The position numbers and the translations under genes are program-made. The notes under the pieces were generated by a model. That model did no database searches, had not been told where the DNA came from, and saw only the letters and a program-made list of their open reading frames with translations. This document shows, in pieces, positions 50,201-63,319 of a stretch of DNA of 64,000 nt (position 1 is its first letter; every line of letters starts with the position of its first letter). Source of the DNA: Lanius collurio (taxonomy: Eukaryota > Chordata > Aves > Passeriformes > Laniidae); NCBI GenBank assembly GCA_020086605.1, contig JACBWW010000007.1, positions 19,847,752 through 19,911,751 of the forward strand, given 5' to 3'.

Positions 50201-53200
50201 TCCAAAAGGAGAGTTAAACTCATGTTTTCTGCCTCTCAGAATAATACTGTGACCTGGATGTAAACATAATATATCTTTCATTTAGAAAATATGCCATTTT
50301 TTTTTAAATAGGACTGAAAACTTGCTGGATAAAACAAAATGTGAACCTCTAACCTATGAGGAAATGGGCTTGCTTTATTCTGATTTCAGGTTTAAAATCC
50401 TTTAGTTTACATACACAAACAAAACTTGCAGAGTTCATGGCAGAGCCCCTCAGATTCTGAAATACTTTGGAGAAGGTCTGATGTAAATTTCCTCACCTAT
50501 ACTCCCTTCACATTAACAGCTGCATTGCAGGGAAGAAGACAAAAGGCTTGTGAAATACCTACTTCCACCTACTGGCACACAAAGATTGCTTATAAAGACT
50601 AGCTGTATTTCTCATCTCTCAGCCTTTTGGCAACAATATTTTAAAGACTTAAACATTTTCCCACAGTATAAAGATACCTTTGCATCATGACTTTGCTTTT
50701 AATTTCAAACAGTGCTCTAGCTTGTTAATCTCAGAAATTTTAACATGTAGTTCACTGTTAGGTACATTATGATCATCTTTTGTTTCTTACTAATGTGAAC
50801 TATCCCCACTTCAGCCTTTCTGCTAAGTAATTCTCCAGGATTTCTCCACATTCAATGCCATAGATTATGCTACAATTTTTGACCTAATATTTTATGCCAG
50901 ATGCTCTTCTCAAAATGCATACTCAGAAAGAGTCAGCATTTCACTAGCTTTCTTAATTCATGCTGTTTCTTTATTCCAAAATTAGTAATGTCAAAATAGC
51001 TTCTGAGTAGATCTATATAAGGATGATATTGCAACTGGGGAGACAGAACAACCGGAAGCCTCAGTGAAAAGAATAAATGAAAAAATAATAAACAAAATTA
51101 AGCAGTCCTCTGAACAAAAATGGTTTCAAATATGGAAGTGCAAAAGTGGGTACAGAATTACAACATTCCCGTAATTCAAAATTTTGAGTAATTTGAGGCT
51201 ATTTTATTCACATATTTTCCTGATACAAGTTCATAAATGTCAAGGCGTCAAGGTCATTCAAGATCGAGGGATGCATATATTCAGCTATGGCTTCATGTGA
51301 AATCGTAAATCTGGTAAGAGTGGATTAAAGCTAACCAGAGACATGTATTTCAACATTACTTATTTTTAATTACATTAGAGCAGGAGAAGATCACTTCTTA
51401 AAATTTTATTGTGATTAACTTCTCCCATGCAAGAAAGAATTAACAAATCAGTAATCTATTTTCTATAACTGAAGAGGCTGTGCAGGAAGCTTTTTATCTG
51501 AAACTCCTTTATATTTATTCAAAACCAATGTGGAAAGAGATGATGACCACTCAGAAATTAAAAAATATTTAAAAGAATAAAGCAATGAAAAAAAATTAAA
51601 ATCCACTTACTGTAAAGAAATATTAATACCTTAGCTCATCCATCTGATTGTCTTTAATATTTTTTATGATGAGAGTAAATGATTTTGGGAAAATAAATTG
51701 ATAATGCTACCTCTATTCAATATTATAAAGTATTATGGAGAATGATAACAAAAGAAGGTAACTAGATAACATGGTTGCAAGTAAAATGTGTTATAAACAG
51801 GAACAGAATAAAGCATCTCAGAAAGAAGGCCTGCTTAGTGTAATCTGTCATAAAAACAGCTAAGTTTGGTTTCTTCTTAGAACAAAGGAAAAAAAGCAAC
51901 CTCATATCCAATTAAAATAAATCATCAAGAAGCATTTCCACCAGAAATAAATACCAAAAAATAGTGTCAGAAGAGGTGAATCAGTGATGTAGTCCAAATT
52001 CTACAGGAGGTTTATAAGATTAATTCAGGCCAAAGTAACCAAAAATAAATAAGTTAATGTGCAGCAAGAAGGGTAGAGATTGTGCATATTCTAAAAGGAA
52101 ACATTAAAAAGAACAACATTATTTTGATGGAAAGAATGGAAGGGAAAGTAATTTTTATCTCCAAGAGCAAGGAAAGATTTGTTCCAGAGGACAGCAGGAA
52201 TGTGCTTTCAACAGCTACAATATGGACACTGTTATCAGGAAGGAATAGCTATTTCTCCAGCTAAAATTCCTATCTGCCTCTAAAGAGTGGTTACTCCTGC
52301 CTTTGTGACAAGGATACACAGACTTTGTAATTCTGGAAATGCAAAGAAGGAAGTGTAGGTTTCATTATTTACTCTTAGATTACTCTCACATTTTTTTCAC
52401 TTTTATGGTGGGCTTGTTTACTTTCAAAGACAACACCCAATCAGTTACTGTTGGATTCTTCCAATATGTACATCCATATGTATTTTTCCATATATGTATT
52501 TTTCACATATACCTATACTTAGTATAGGGGTACATTTATGTATACCTCTATTTCTGTGTTTAGAAAATTTCTAAATTTCAGCTATGTTCATTAAAGTCTG
52601 AGTTCTCAATTTGCTTAATACTTATTATATATATGCAATTTTTTTCTCCCTTCCTGTCAGCAGTACTAGTTAGTTGACAGAAGAGTGGACCTGGAGCCTT
52701 TAAGAGTTTATGCTTTTTCATCAGGATATGTTGTGTGGAATGACACTTGCTGCTGGTTGTTCCATCTGTGTTCATTATTTTATACTGCTGTGCTGAGACT
52801 ATTTCTGAACTCAGAACGTGTAAAACACCTGAATCTGCCTGCACTTTAACTTGGCAAACATTCTTATTTCCACTGAAAGGTATAAAACTGCACAGAATGA
52901 AAGCCTAAAAGGAAGATTAAACACTGCTTATAATTTTGATTTCACTTTGACTACAAGCTTTTCTGTGACCTGTTAGCCATCAAATTACATCTTTTTGACA
53001 TATTCAAAGTAATTTTCTGCTCCCCAGAAAAGCTTAAAAAAATATGCTGTATAGAAATATTGCAGTTGTGTTCTATTCTTTTATTCATAGTGCATTTAAA
53101 AGTATATAAGGTAAGGAATATACATAAGGAATATGTGACACTAATATTGTGACAGTGGCACAGAACTGAGTTTGTTTTAATTTTAAATTCAGAATAGCAC

Positions 53201-53859
53201 ATTGTAAGCATTCCCACATGCTTGCACCTTTTATGTATACTGGATAGCTTTTGAAGTTTAAAAATGAGTATGTCAATGTCTTCAATCAAGTCTTTGTATG
53301 GCTCACCACTATAACATAACTAGAATTGCACTAGGCAGCACATTCTCCTGTGGTGTCCTTACAGAAAAAATACCATTAACAAAAAAGATGGTATGGAGGT
53401 TTTGACACATCAAAGGAAAATTAGGGGATGAGAATGCTGTTTAGCAGAATATCAATAACATTGACATGGAAAGATGACTACAGACATTGACTATGTACAG
53501 GAATTATACCACAGTGAAACAAGTGATCTTCAGCATAAGCATAAGCTTTCTTAGTTTTCTATGTATCATCACTGTGAAGTCCATGCACTGTAATCATATG
53601 AGGACAGGGGTACAGAAGCAGTTAAGAAAAAAAAAAACAAAAAAAACAAAGAAAGGAGTAAAACAGAATATGTCAATTCTTCTCTTTGATTAACATAAAC
53701 CTTATTCTTGGATTTTCACAGGATTTCTACTTGGCAAGTAACCTAGCTCAAGGCAAGTGGTGGACCACCCTACCTGGCACTTCACAGACCCCCTAGAGTG
53801 TTGCCCACACTTTTGTGTCTCCACTTCAGCAGAGGCATCAGCAAACAGGAGTGAGTTCT
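50201..53859. other. AT-rich non-coding stretch, nothing recognised
   Basis: No gene, RNA or transposon recognised. An A-rich patch lies at 53616-53650. A 13-base resemblance to the start of U2 snRNA near 50618-50633 does not continue and is treated as chance. Confidence 0.45.
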
Positions 53860-54215
53860 GCAGAGGCCATCAGGATGATGAGGGCTGGAACACTGCCCTG
53901 TGAGTTGAGGCTGGGGTAGAGAGACTTGTCCAGCCTGGTACAGAGACACTTTTGGAGGCACCTCACAGCCATGCTGGTGCCTACAGGGAGAAGACTAAGA
54001 GGAAGTAGTCAGGCCCCTCAAAGGGATGACAAGTAGCAGAAATAAAGTGAAATAAGAGAGGTTCTTGATACACATAAGGAGAAATTTTTTTTGCTAATAC
54101 AATAGAATGCCAGTGGAACAGGCTGCCATGGAGGTTGGAAGCCTGTCTTTGGAAGTTTTCCAATACCTGACTTGGTAAAGCTGCAATAAAGATGGTCTGA
54201 TCTCACAGCTGGCCC
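53860..54215 (+). mobile_element. degraded CR1 LINE fragment
   Basis: The plus strand keeps the CR1 order of blocks: GAAATAAGAGAGGTTCTTGA, TACACATAAGGAGAAATTTT, AGTGGAACAGGCTGCCATGG, AGTTTTCCAATACCTGACTT and GATGGTCTGATCTCACAGCT. The preceding part (from about 53860) is a weaker match. The terminal ATTCTATG tail is missing. It is an older copy than those at 30431 or 60371. Confidence 0.7.
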
Positions 54216-55439
54216 TGAAGTGACAGAAGAGAGACATAAGGACCTGTACAGGGGATTTTGAGGACTCTCTGTAAAGAAAGTAACCATTAACTCTGAATCA
54301 GTCGTACAAGAAAGAGTCAGCTCCAAGAAAAATAGAGATGGATCATGTTAACCACACTAACAGAGGATGACTGGACAAACTTGATTTATGACAGATGGCA
54401 TCAGACCCATAAAAGAATTTGTTTACAAGTACAGCAGTAGAACCCCAAAATCTCCTGCTCAGCATGGAAACTGCTTTAAATTTGGAGTTTGATTTTGAAG
54501 CTCTGCATTTGCAAGCATGCCTGGCACAACAGTTCTCTTGAGCAGAGCAATGCTGCAGTCTCACACAAGTGCCATTAGATCCAAAACTAGAAAGAATCAC
54601 CCTTAAGGTGCGGGTTCTTCTATTGGGTTAATTTAAACACAATAAAAAGATAAAGCCACTCAGAATACATATAGATTGTGGCTTTTTCCCTATAAAATCA
54701 GCAAATTCAATAGCATCCACCTTTTCCCCCATAATATGAAAACACTTGAAGACTGATAAACAATTCTTAGAAATTTGTCTTCAGTATGAAATAAGGTTAT
54801 GTGCCAGACTTTTCTGGTGTAAAGGAAGAAAGAGAGGAAAAAGAAAGTGGAGAGGGCTAAGAGTCGTCAATACAAAATTCAGAATTCAAAATTAATTAGG
54901 GTACAGGTACTCAAAAAAGAGAAGAATCGTATAAACCAGTGACTAAAGGAATGGGAAAGAGAGTTTATTCATTTCTCACCTCTTATGATTACTTCTAAGG
55001 TTTTTTGGTAACATCTGATAAATGTAAAGTGGATAAACAACACTTTTTGTGTAAAAACTGGTAAATACAAGCAATCTCAAGTTCAAAATCCAGGTGTCAC
55101 CGAGAATTGCCTAGGTTTTGAATTTGTTTTCCACTGCAAATCTAGAGCTTGCCAGATTTGTTATTGTACCATGTGCGCTATCTTCGTCACAGAGCCTGGA
55201 TTTTGCACCAAAATGTTAAAGCTTTTGGGATCAGCTCAGTATTACAAGGCCCAAATGACTAAGATGGCCTATTTTCAGGTGTATGAATTAAAATACATCT
55301 AAAAATACTACATCAAAAATAGTTTAAAATGATAAAGTCAAGGACTTAAAAAATGGGGTGTTCTAGACATGAAAGTTATGTAATCTTAATCAGGTTTTTG
55401 TGAATGCATTTTAACATGCTGTCCTTAATTGAATCTGTC

Positions 55440-55824
55440 CTAAATGTCCCCTTTCTTTCTCCTTAGCTCCCTTAGGTGTTCCTGTGCTGATTCTTCGACT
55501 TCATTCTTTGTCCAAACAGGCTGTGCTCCACACTTGGAGAAGCTAGTCTTCCTCACTCTCAGCCTTTCTGTGGGCTGCTCATCCATTTTCAGGCTCCAAT
55601 TCTCTGCATGACTGGGAAGAAAAATATCGCTCTCACTTTGCTTGGGGTGGGGTTGCTTGGCAGGATTTTTAAAAAGTGCATTCCACCTAGATTTTTGACC
55701 TTCTTTCATAAAGGAAAAGATGTGTGGACTCATGCATAACAGGCAGCCCTCCACTCTGCTATAGCTTCTGTAGGACTTTAAGCAATTCCACGAGAGAGTA
55801 GTAGCCCCAGAGGTATCAAGCTAC
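55440..55824 (-). other. unassigned open segment, possible coding exon or old pseudogene
   Basis: One minus-strand frame stays open for about 128 codons between an upstream TAG and a terminal TAG, in otherwise AT-rich DNA. Its composition is balanced and protein-like, with a charged C-terminal part (MDEQPTERLRVRKTSFSKC, then an Glu/Arg/Lys-rich end, HLRELRRKKGDI). I do not recognise a family. A usable start is not obvious: one open-frame start would need GTG, and the first ATG in frame opens MSPHIFSF. A weak acceptor (CCTACAG) lies near 55770 on the minus strand. No AATAAA follows closely. It may equally be chance. Confidence 0.15.
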
Positions 55825-55988
55825 TACAAGTTTCATAAAAACATCTGTTCAGAAGAGAGAAATTCTTAATGCAGGTAAAGGAAAAAGGATCAGTATTCAT
55901 TCCATGCTTACAAAAGGTCAGGGAATGCATTTGAGTTACAAACCACAGTATTTCAAGTCATAGAGCAATGTGTTTACCTTGGACTTTT

Positions 55989-56008
55989 TCTTCTTCTTCT
56001 TCTTCTTT
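55989..56008. repeat. short (TTC)n microsatellite
   Basis: About six consecutive TTC units followed by TTTCCC. It is short and probably not very variable. Confidence 0.85.
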
Positions 56009-57799
56009 CCCTCTTGGAAATAAAAATTGGTCGGGAGCAGACAGCCACCATAGAAAATTTAAGCCTAAATGGTTAATTTATTTTGGCAATATGATAGACA
56101 ACTCAGAACAGGGGCTTAATAATAGACAGCATTAGAGTCTCACATGTAATTATTCATTATGTCCCGAGTGACAACCCACAAAAGGTTTCCTTGAGATGTA
56201 GGGAAAAGTAGCTGCATCCAGACAATTTAGGTTTTGAGTTGAATCCAGTCTAAGGTATTGTTTACAGATGAACAGTGGTTAGAGGGGGATCTGGAAACTT
56301 TCCATGGTGTAGGGAGGAAATGTGCTACATACAACTGTCAGCAGAAGTCTCTCATCTTCAGCCCAGTAAAGACACAAGCACTATTTCTGCTTTAATTATA
56401 TATGTGACAAGGTTGGTTTAGTGCAATAATTATATGCTACTGCAAGCAATAGTGCTTTACAAAAATAGAGAAGGAACCAATCCCTTTTAATGGAAAGCTA
56501 AATGCCCAGTGTTTATAGTAAAAGCAAGATGACACTGTGGATTTCTGAGAGTATCTTACTACTCACAACTCCAGATAAATCTTGGATAGATTTCAAAACC
56601 ATGATTTCTCACATAGGCTGAGCAGTGTTATGATAGTGCAATTTGATCTGCTGCTTCATATTTCCAGGTATACTTAAGGCAGTAACCTTTTAAAATTTTG
56701 TAGGTTGTCTTTTTTAATCTTTTTCATACGAGTACTCTCAATGTCTTTGATGCAAACTTTCTTTCTGCCATACTGTAGCAATCTTCTCTGCCTATTCTTC
56801 TACCCTGAGCAATTACATTTTGGTCAGCATTATTTTTGTCCTAGTGGCTTCTGTAACATAGTCGCTGAAAGATGTATCCCATTCTTTACAAGACAGATAG
56901 TGCTTGGAGTGGAACTTATTAACCAGGACAAAAGCAACACATACTTGTCAGGAAAAAGGGATGAGGAGTGGGGGATGAAAGGGAGAAAAGAAGGTGTCAG
57001 TGAGAAGTAAGAGTAGCTGAGTCCTGTTAGAAATTGCTGCAGGGGTAGAGGGGCTCTGTGGGAGAAGTGGCACTAACACAATCCTGAGAAAGCAGACTGT
57101 TCTCATGTATGGAGAAAAGCTGAAGTGCCCAGCTTCCAAAACACCAGGGCCCAGATGGGCCTTGCTGGTAGAATTCCTCTTCTGTATTTATTTAGGTCTT
57201 CAAAGGAAAGTAGTCTTGTTTTAACAGAAGACAAAGTTTCATGACCTGCACTGGGGTTCAGTGGGAGAGATGCTGCTCCATCACTGTGTCCTCTCTAGCT
57301 CCAGTGGTAGGGGATATGAGGAGCTGTTCTGGTTGATGCAGCCTTGCTTTGCAGACTAATCATATGACAAAGGTTATGTGTGATTCCAAGGACCTCAGCA
57401 CTAGTTAGCAGTAAACACAAGCTGTTTTATAGCTGTGTATCATACTCACATACCACATGGCTGTTCTCATCTGACTTCATAGACTAACATTCAAGATACT
57501 ACAAGTTAAACCATGTGTTTCCTCTTTGAACTCAAAAAACCAGCATTGAGTACTCTAGCTCATGGGACACAAGAATGACTTCATTCATCCCTGATCACAC
57601 AGAGATTTGCAAATTATATATTTTTCTTCATCAGGACCTGGAAAAGTCCTATAAACTCAGAGAAAAGCAGTGCAAGCAGAGACAAGCAGAGTTGAATTCC
57701 TCATGCTGAGGTTTTTCTAGGGTATGCAGTTTGTCCTGGGTGGGTATTTATTAAACCTATCAAAGCCAATCAAGGACTCCCCAGAACTACTCTAAGAGA

Positions 57800-58145
57800 A
57801 TAGTTCCACTGTGTCACAGTCCTCATAGCTGTGAAATGTCCTCCTCCTTTCTTGCCAGAGAGACACACTCCTCTTGCACTAAACTTCATTCTTTGTGAAT
57901 AGAAGGTGAATGTAAATTGATTACAAATCTCCTTTATGGCAAGGTTTTGTACCAGCAGCTATTATCTTATTTTTCAAGTTTGTTTGAATCTAATTCCTTC
58001 AAATTTACTGATCAGATGGCTTATTTCAAAGGCATTTGCCATTTCCACTGATCTCCTCTAGATTTTTCCTAATGCTTATGCAGTTTCCTTTGAGTGGAGT
58101 ACCCAAAATCTGGAGCAATGCCTTGTGAGTGGATGCAATGCTCTG
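57800..58145 (-). mobile_element. degraded CR1 LINE fragment
   Basis: The plus strand shows reverse-complement CR1 blocks in order: CAGTCCTCATAGCTGTGAA, ATCTCCTTTATGGCAAGG, CTGATCTCCTCTAGATTTTT and GGAGTACCCAAAATCTGGAG. Divergence is high and both ends are uncertain. The 3' tail is not preserved. Confidence 0.5.
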
Positions 58146-60370
58146 ATTGTCATCATGGCTACATGATGGTGAAGATTCATTAAACATCGTATTCCTCTGC
58201 ATTTTCTAGAAAGCGTGTTTTTTCCCCTCTTCTTCACAGCATGGATGGTGAGGTATAAATGGCTGAGAATAAGCTTTTTTTTAACTGTGTGTAAATTATT
58301 TTAAAGAAGTGTTTTAATATTTACCTTTAAGGAAGAGTTGAGGGAAAATCTGTATCCAGTGTGTCAATAAAAGCTCTCTTCCAGGCTACATCAGGGCAAA
58401 GGCTGTTCTTGTGGAGTCATGTGCCACAGCAAATGATGCTGGATGGAAGGAGATCCTCTTTCGGAGTACATACAGATCACCTGGCAGTAATTCTGTCTCC
58501 CTCAGAGAACACTGCCATTTCATAACAGCTGGCTCTGGGTTACATTTAGGACATCATCATTCTCCTCTTTGCAGGCACCTAAGAAATTAAAATTGGATAT
58601 TATTAAGCAGTTGGTTCAGTTTTTTAATGTGTTGTAATAGCTGCAAGTGAGACAGGCCTACCTTTCCTGAGGGATAGGGCGTCATGTTCCAGAGATTGCT
58701 TCATTACTGCTCTTAGAGGATATTTGAAACTGGACTTTGTCTTAAGTATCAGATTCAATGGTTCTAGTCCCTCATGCACCAGACTGCCATGGTTGGAGAG
58801 CTGAGCTATCCTGTTCCTGTGAGCATGCCCAGAAAAAACCAAGAACCCCTACATCTCTGGTACACACAGATGATCTTTCTGCTTTGTGTTAAATGAATAA
58901 CCTTTTCCAAAATGCTAATTAACTATATATCTGTCTTGTCTTTTCCAGACAGCTCAGTTTGTTCTAGAACTTGAAAAGCATAAATGAAGAAGACTTTTAA
59001 AAAGAAGCCTCTTTACCCAAACTACTAAAACCCTCTGAGAAGGGTTTAGTAGTTTGGGTAAAGTACAAAACATGAACACAGTTACATGTGTATGATTCTG
59101 CTTAGAAGGGACTCAGCTAGTTCATGTTACCTCAGTATAAAATGAGACTTTTTTGGAAACACTTCTGTGTACTAAATGTTTTCCAGATTTTATATATGCT
59201 CTCTTACTGTACATTTCCTTAAGAACCATGTAGTAAATACCCTGTAAGTAATATATTGAGATGGTTTTCAGTCATCAGTCTGCGATCCACCTCTAAAGAC
59301 TTGCCTAAAAACCCCTTCAATGAGTTCCCACTTAGTATGGACAAAATTTGCAAAACTGCAGTGGATTTAAATAACTGCAGTACATATGAAGATTTAAAGC
59401 TGGTTTTGTCACAGTTAATATTTTCTGTTTGCAAAGGCTTATTTAAATTTTCTTTCTCCTTGACAAGATAAGTTAATTAGAACATTTCATGTACCTGAAA
59501 TTCAAAATATGACATTCTCCTGCACTGTCCCACTCTGAAGTTGGCTTTGAATATTTGTGTACATACACTGTTATTTATTACCATAGCTGCTATTCCTGAA
59601 ATAAACGTGGTGCAGCAAGAGTATTTAATTTCTTTCACTGGTTTCATTTGAACCATTTCATGCCAGACACCCCAGACCTGTGTAAAATATTCTGATGACA
59701 GACATCACAGGATTCCAGTTGTGAAAACTGGTTTTATGTCTAAGGCACTCTTGCTACATAACTACTATCAGTTCTCTTAAAAACTTGCAAGACTGTCGAG
59801 GTTTAGCTGTACTGCAATCTTATTAATCCTTCCTGGTGAAGCTGAGATGTTTTTCAATACGACATTGAAATATGTGTAACAAAAATACCTGTATTTTAAC
59901 AAGTTCAATTAGCACTTGTTTTGCTTTATCATCAGTCTCAGCAGACAATGAAAAGCTTTATTTTATTTTATTTTGAGACAAGAAAATATCTGAAAAAAAC
60001 CCAAAACAAAACAGCAACCTCCCAAATGCTAAACCCTTTCTTTACAACTTTATTCAGCTAAAGATATATGTAGTACTTCCTTGCTTGGCATACATGCACC
60101 AACAAATTTGGCATTGCCTCCAACAAAAACTCAGTGAGAAACCACCATGCTAGGCAACCAGGGAAAATTGCTACATAGGACAAAACATACACTGCCAACA
60201 AAGCTTTTCCTTTGTTGCTGCTACTGCATCATCCTTGTGCTGTTTGTGCATAGACTTTACACTGTGAAAAAGCCATGAAACCATAGATCTTATTCTGTTA
60301 TTTTCTCATTCTAGAGGCATAAACATGAGTTCAAGGTTATAAAACCTTTAAAGACATCAGAAGGCCTACT
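58146..60370. other. AT-rich non-coding stretch with an inverted repeat
   Basis: No gene recognised. The notable structure is the near-perfect inverted repeat at 59011-59063, listed separately. A short (TTTTA)n patch lies near 59957-59977. Confidence 0.45.
59011..59063. repeat. near-perfect 22-bp inverted repeat with 8-base loop
   Basis: The left arm at 59011-59033 begins CTTTACCCAAACTACT and ends AAAACCC. The right arm at 59042-59063 begins GGGTTTAGTAGT and ends TTGGGTAAAG. They pair over 22 base pairs with a single extra A in the left arm. The spacer is TCTGAGAA. No terminal repeats of a known transposon are visible around it. Confidence 0.95.
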
Positions 60371-60674
60371 TTTACTTGGAGAGAGGCTGTTTACAAGGGC
60401 TTGTAGCGACAGGGCAAGGGAAATGGTTTCACAGTGAAAGGTTGTGTGTTTAGATGCGATATTAGCAGGAAATTATTTACTGTGAGGGTGGTGAGGCACT
60501 GGAGATGCTGTGGATGCCCCACCTCTGGCAGTGTTAAAGACCAGGCTGAATGGAGCTTTGAGCAGCCTGGTCTAGAGGAGGGTGTCCCTGCCCATGGCAG
60601 GGGGGTTGGGACTGGATGATCTTTGAGGTCACTTCCAACCCAAATTATTCTGTCCTTCTGTGATTCTATGATTC
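60371..60674 (+). mobile_element. CR1 LINE 3' portion
   Basis: A well-preserved plus-strand CR1 3' end. It includes CTTGTAGCGACAGGGCAAGG, TATTTACTGTGAGGGTGGTG, AGGCACTGGAGATGCTGTGG, AGCAGCCTGGTCTAGAGGAG, TGCCCATGGCAGGGGGGTTG, GGATGATCTTTGAGGTCAC and the terminal CTGTGATTCTATGATTC. It keeps the last part of ORF2 (a TVRVVRHWRCCG-type segment) ahead of the 3' untranslated region, but the frame is broken. The start is approximate. Confidence 0.92.
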
Positions 60675-62495
60675 AACCCACCAGCCACTCACACCCAGAA
60701 GTAATAGTGCTGCCTTCTAAACTTCACTTCTTATCAGGGCCTAGAAATAAAATATATAAATATGAATTATTATAAATTAGACTGGTTATAAAAAGTGTGC
60801 TTTATGAACTTTAAGAAGGCAATTAGAAAGACCTAAAAGGAAAAGTTTATTTTCTTATCCTTTCTGTGTGTATAAATAACCCCAGGTAGTTAGATGGAAA
60901 AATAGATGTGAAAGATAAAAGAACAAAATTCAGTTTAAGACCCTTTCATGATGTGAACATACTCTGATGGTACAGTTATAATAGGTCTCACACTTTTTCT
61001 TTTTGAACACCGTGACATTTTACTAATACCTGGAACACTGTGGATGAAAACATTTTGTTTTCAGTTTACTTTTTACACAGAAATAAAATATTTTCACTTT
61101 TTATAGAATAAATTATTAAACATCAAAACCAGCTTCAATATAAAAATTTCAGCAAGGTCTGCCTAAAGGAATAGGGAACCAAGTAAAAGATATTTATGTA
61201 CAAAGAGTTCAAACACTTGAATAATATTTCAAACAATATTTTGAATATTAATAGACAACAAAGTATTTTAAATCTCAGTTGTCCATTTTTTTAGTTGCCA
61301 TCTCCAAATAATAATTTAATGATTATTTTTAAAATCTTTTATAAACTTCTTTGATAAAATTGCCATGGATAAGACTTCATTGAAAGTAGAATAAAAATAT
61401 GCCTGAAAATACAGTAATGAGTGCACTCATTAAGTATGAACTATATTTTTACCACAAAGTCCTTTTGATTTCATCATAACTATTGCTTATGTTATGAGAA
61501 GAGATGATTTTACACAGCAAACACAATCCCTTCCTCAAGGTGACTGCATCATGATGTGGTGGAAGCACACCATCTTCTGGTACTAAGAGATCACTTTTCA
61601 AAAACATGTGGAAGAAAATATGGATTTTTTTTTCTTAATGTGTTCTAAAGTGTTTGTTTTTCTCTTTTCCACAGAAAACTGTATATGAAGAAAATTGCCT
61701 GAGTTTTTCTAATAAAACACATTGTCAATTAGCAGTTTACTTTCAGCTGACAGGCTTAAAAAGATTAAACCTTGCACTACTCAGATAACTGGAAGTCAGA
61801 ATAGATAGATGATAATTCTGTGGTTTTTTCAACTGTATTACAAAGAGTAACACTGAGCATGATTGTTTACAAACCATTTTGCAAAATGATTATTAACTTC
61901 ATTTACCCTGAAAGAAAGAGAAATTATGCCAAAACCTATAGCTAAACACTCTATTTAGAGGATTACAAAACTATAATTAAACCATGGTAAACTGATGGCC
62001 TTGGCAAAGAATTTTAATGTAACAGAAGCAGCTCCTGCTGAAGTCCACCAGCACAGGTTGTGCTGTTCATTCCTGTGAGCTCTTTATAGCCTAATGCTGC
62101 CACTTTCTGCTTTCTCCAACAGCAGCAGTGGAAGGCTTTTGGGAACTCCATCAACCCCAAGAACTGGAACTACCACCAGGAGGACATACCGTGCTCTGGC
62201 TCCTTTTGGCTGGAGGCCCACAATTTCCTCAGCCTTCCTTTTGTACCTACGTACTCAAACAAGAACTTTTTTCTTCCTTTGACATGACTCACCAGATACG
62301 AATCAGGCAGGCTTTGATTTTCCAAATCTTATGCCTAGCCCTACATGCTTGGACAGTCTGCCGGTATTCCTGACATCCTGTCAACAGCTAACAATGGAAT
62401 AAGTCAGGAAATGTGGTCTGGAGCTGGAGAGAAGGGGTCTGAGGACTTGGGATGAGACACAGAGTGCAGCAGGTGAATGTGCTCCTTTCTGTGAG
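60675..62495. other. AT-rich non-coding stretch with one exon-like segment
   Basis: Nothing recognised in 60675-62000, which is very AT-rich. A possible splice acceptor and short open frame at 62108-62287 are described among the findings. No RNA gene or transposon end seen. Confidence 0.4.
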
Positions 62496-62835
62496 TCATA
62501 GAATCATGGTATGTTTGCAGTTAGAAGGGACCATTAGATATCATCTAGAGCAACCACCTCACCAGAGACAGGGACATTTTTCACTACATTGGGTTACCCA
62601 AAGGCCCATTCAACATGACCCTGAATAGGTTCATGAATAAGATACCACAAGTTCTCTGGGTAACTTCTCACCATCCCCACTCTAACGAAATGGAGCATAC
62701 TATCATGATTCAAACACCTTACAACACCCCTTCGTATACTGAAATTCCACAATAAGGTCCCTAGAGCCTTCTCTTCTCCAGACTGAACAACCCCAACTAC
62801 TGGGGTTGTCACTTCTGTGGTAAAGTGTTTTGAAT
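62496..62835 (-). mobile_element. CR1 LINE 3' fragment, moderately degraded
   Basis: At the left, GTCATAGAATCATGGTATG and AGTTAGAAGGGACCATTAG are the reverse complement of a CR1 3' end. To the right, AAATTCCACAATAAGGTCCC and CTTCTCTTCTCCAGACTGAA, followed by CAACCCCAACTA, are typical of CR1 coding or 3' sequence on the minus strand. It is clearly diverged from consensus. Confidence 0.8.
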
Positions 62836-63319
62836 CATGATAATGTGCCCCAGCCAAACCATCTGTAGTTATGCCTATTGGAGCACTCAGAGTGAAACCA
62901 GGCTGGAATTACCCTCACCAGATTCACCTGGCCATCCACCTTCAGGTGTAGCAGATCAGCTCCTGGAGGGTTTTTAAGCCCAGTCAGAAGGTTCAGGGAA
63001 AAGAGGAAAGGGAGGTGAGTGGGGTTTGTATCTGTGTGCTGTCTTTTTGCTTGGATTTCCTGGACTAACTTGGCTGCTGATCACTGGATGGGTTTTGTTG
63101 CTGCCATCATCTTGGCTCTGCTTGCCTGGATCTGGAGCATCAAGGACTGAAAGGTACTGAAAGATAAACTGTGCTAAACTGGAGTTGGGAAAGGAGAAGC
63201 TGAAAGGCTAAATACCATGACAGCAAAGAATAGATAAAAAGACTGTGCTGCATTGGATTAGGAGCCAATTGTGTTATCTGAAAAGTGTGTGTGGAGTTCT
63301 TGGACAAAGTAAAGACACC
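62836..63319. other. unassigned stretch between CR1 and low-complexity DNA
   Basis: GC content is a little higher than around it. A TTTTTAAGCC box near 62970 preceded by GGAGG could be the TATA region of an LTR, but I recognise no LTR family or ends, so I leave it unassigned. Confidence 0.35.

Larger units (their letters stand above)
54216..57799. other. non-coding stretch with one unassigned open segment
   Basis: Mostly AT-rich without recognised genes or repeats. A minus-strand open segment at 55440-55824 is described separately. A short (TTC)n run lies at 55989-56008. Confidence 0.45.

Noticed and set aside
50610..50640. Possible U2 snRNA start (CAGCCTTTTGGC)
   Set aside because: Only about 13 bases resemble U2. 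The following conserved U2 sequence is absent.
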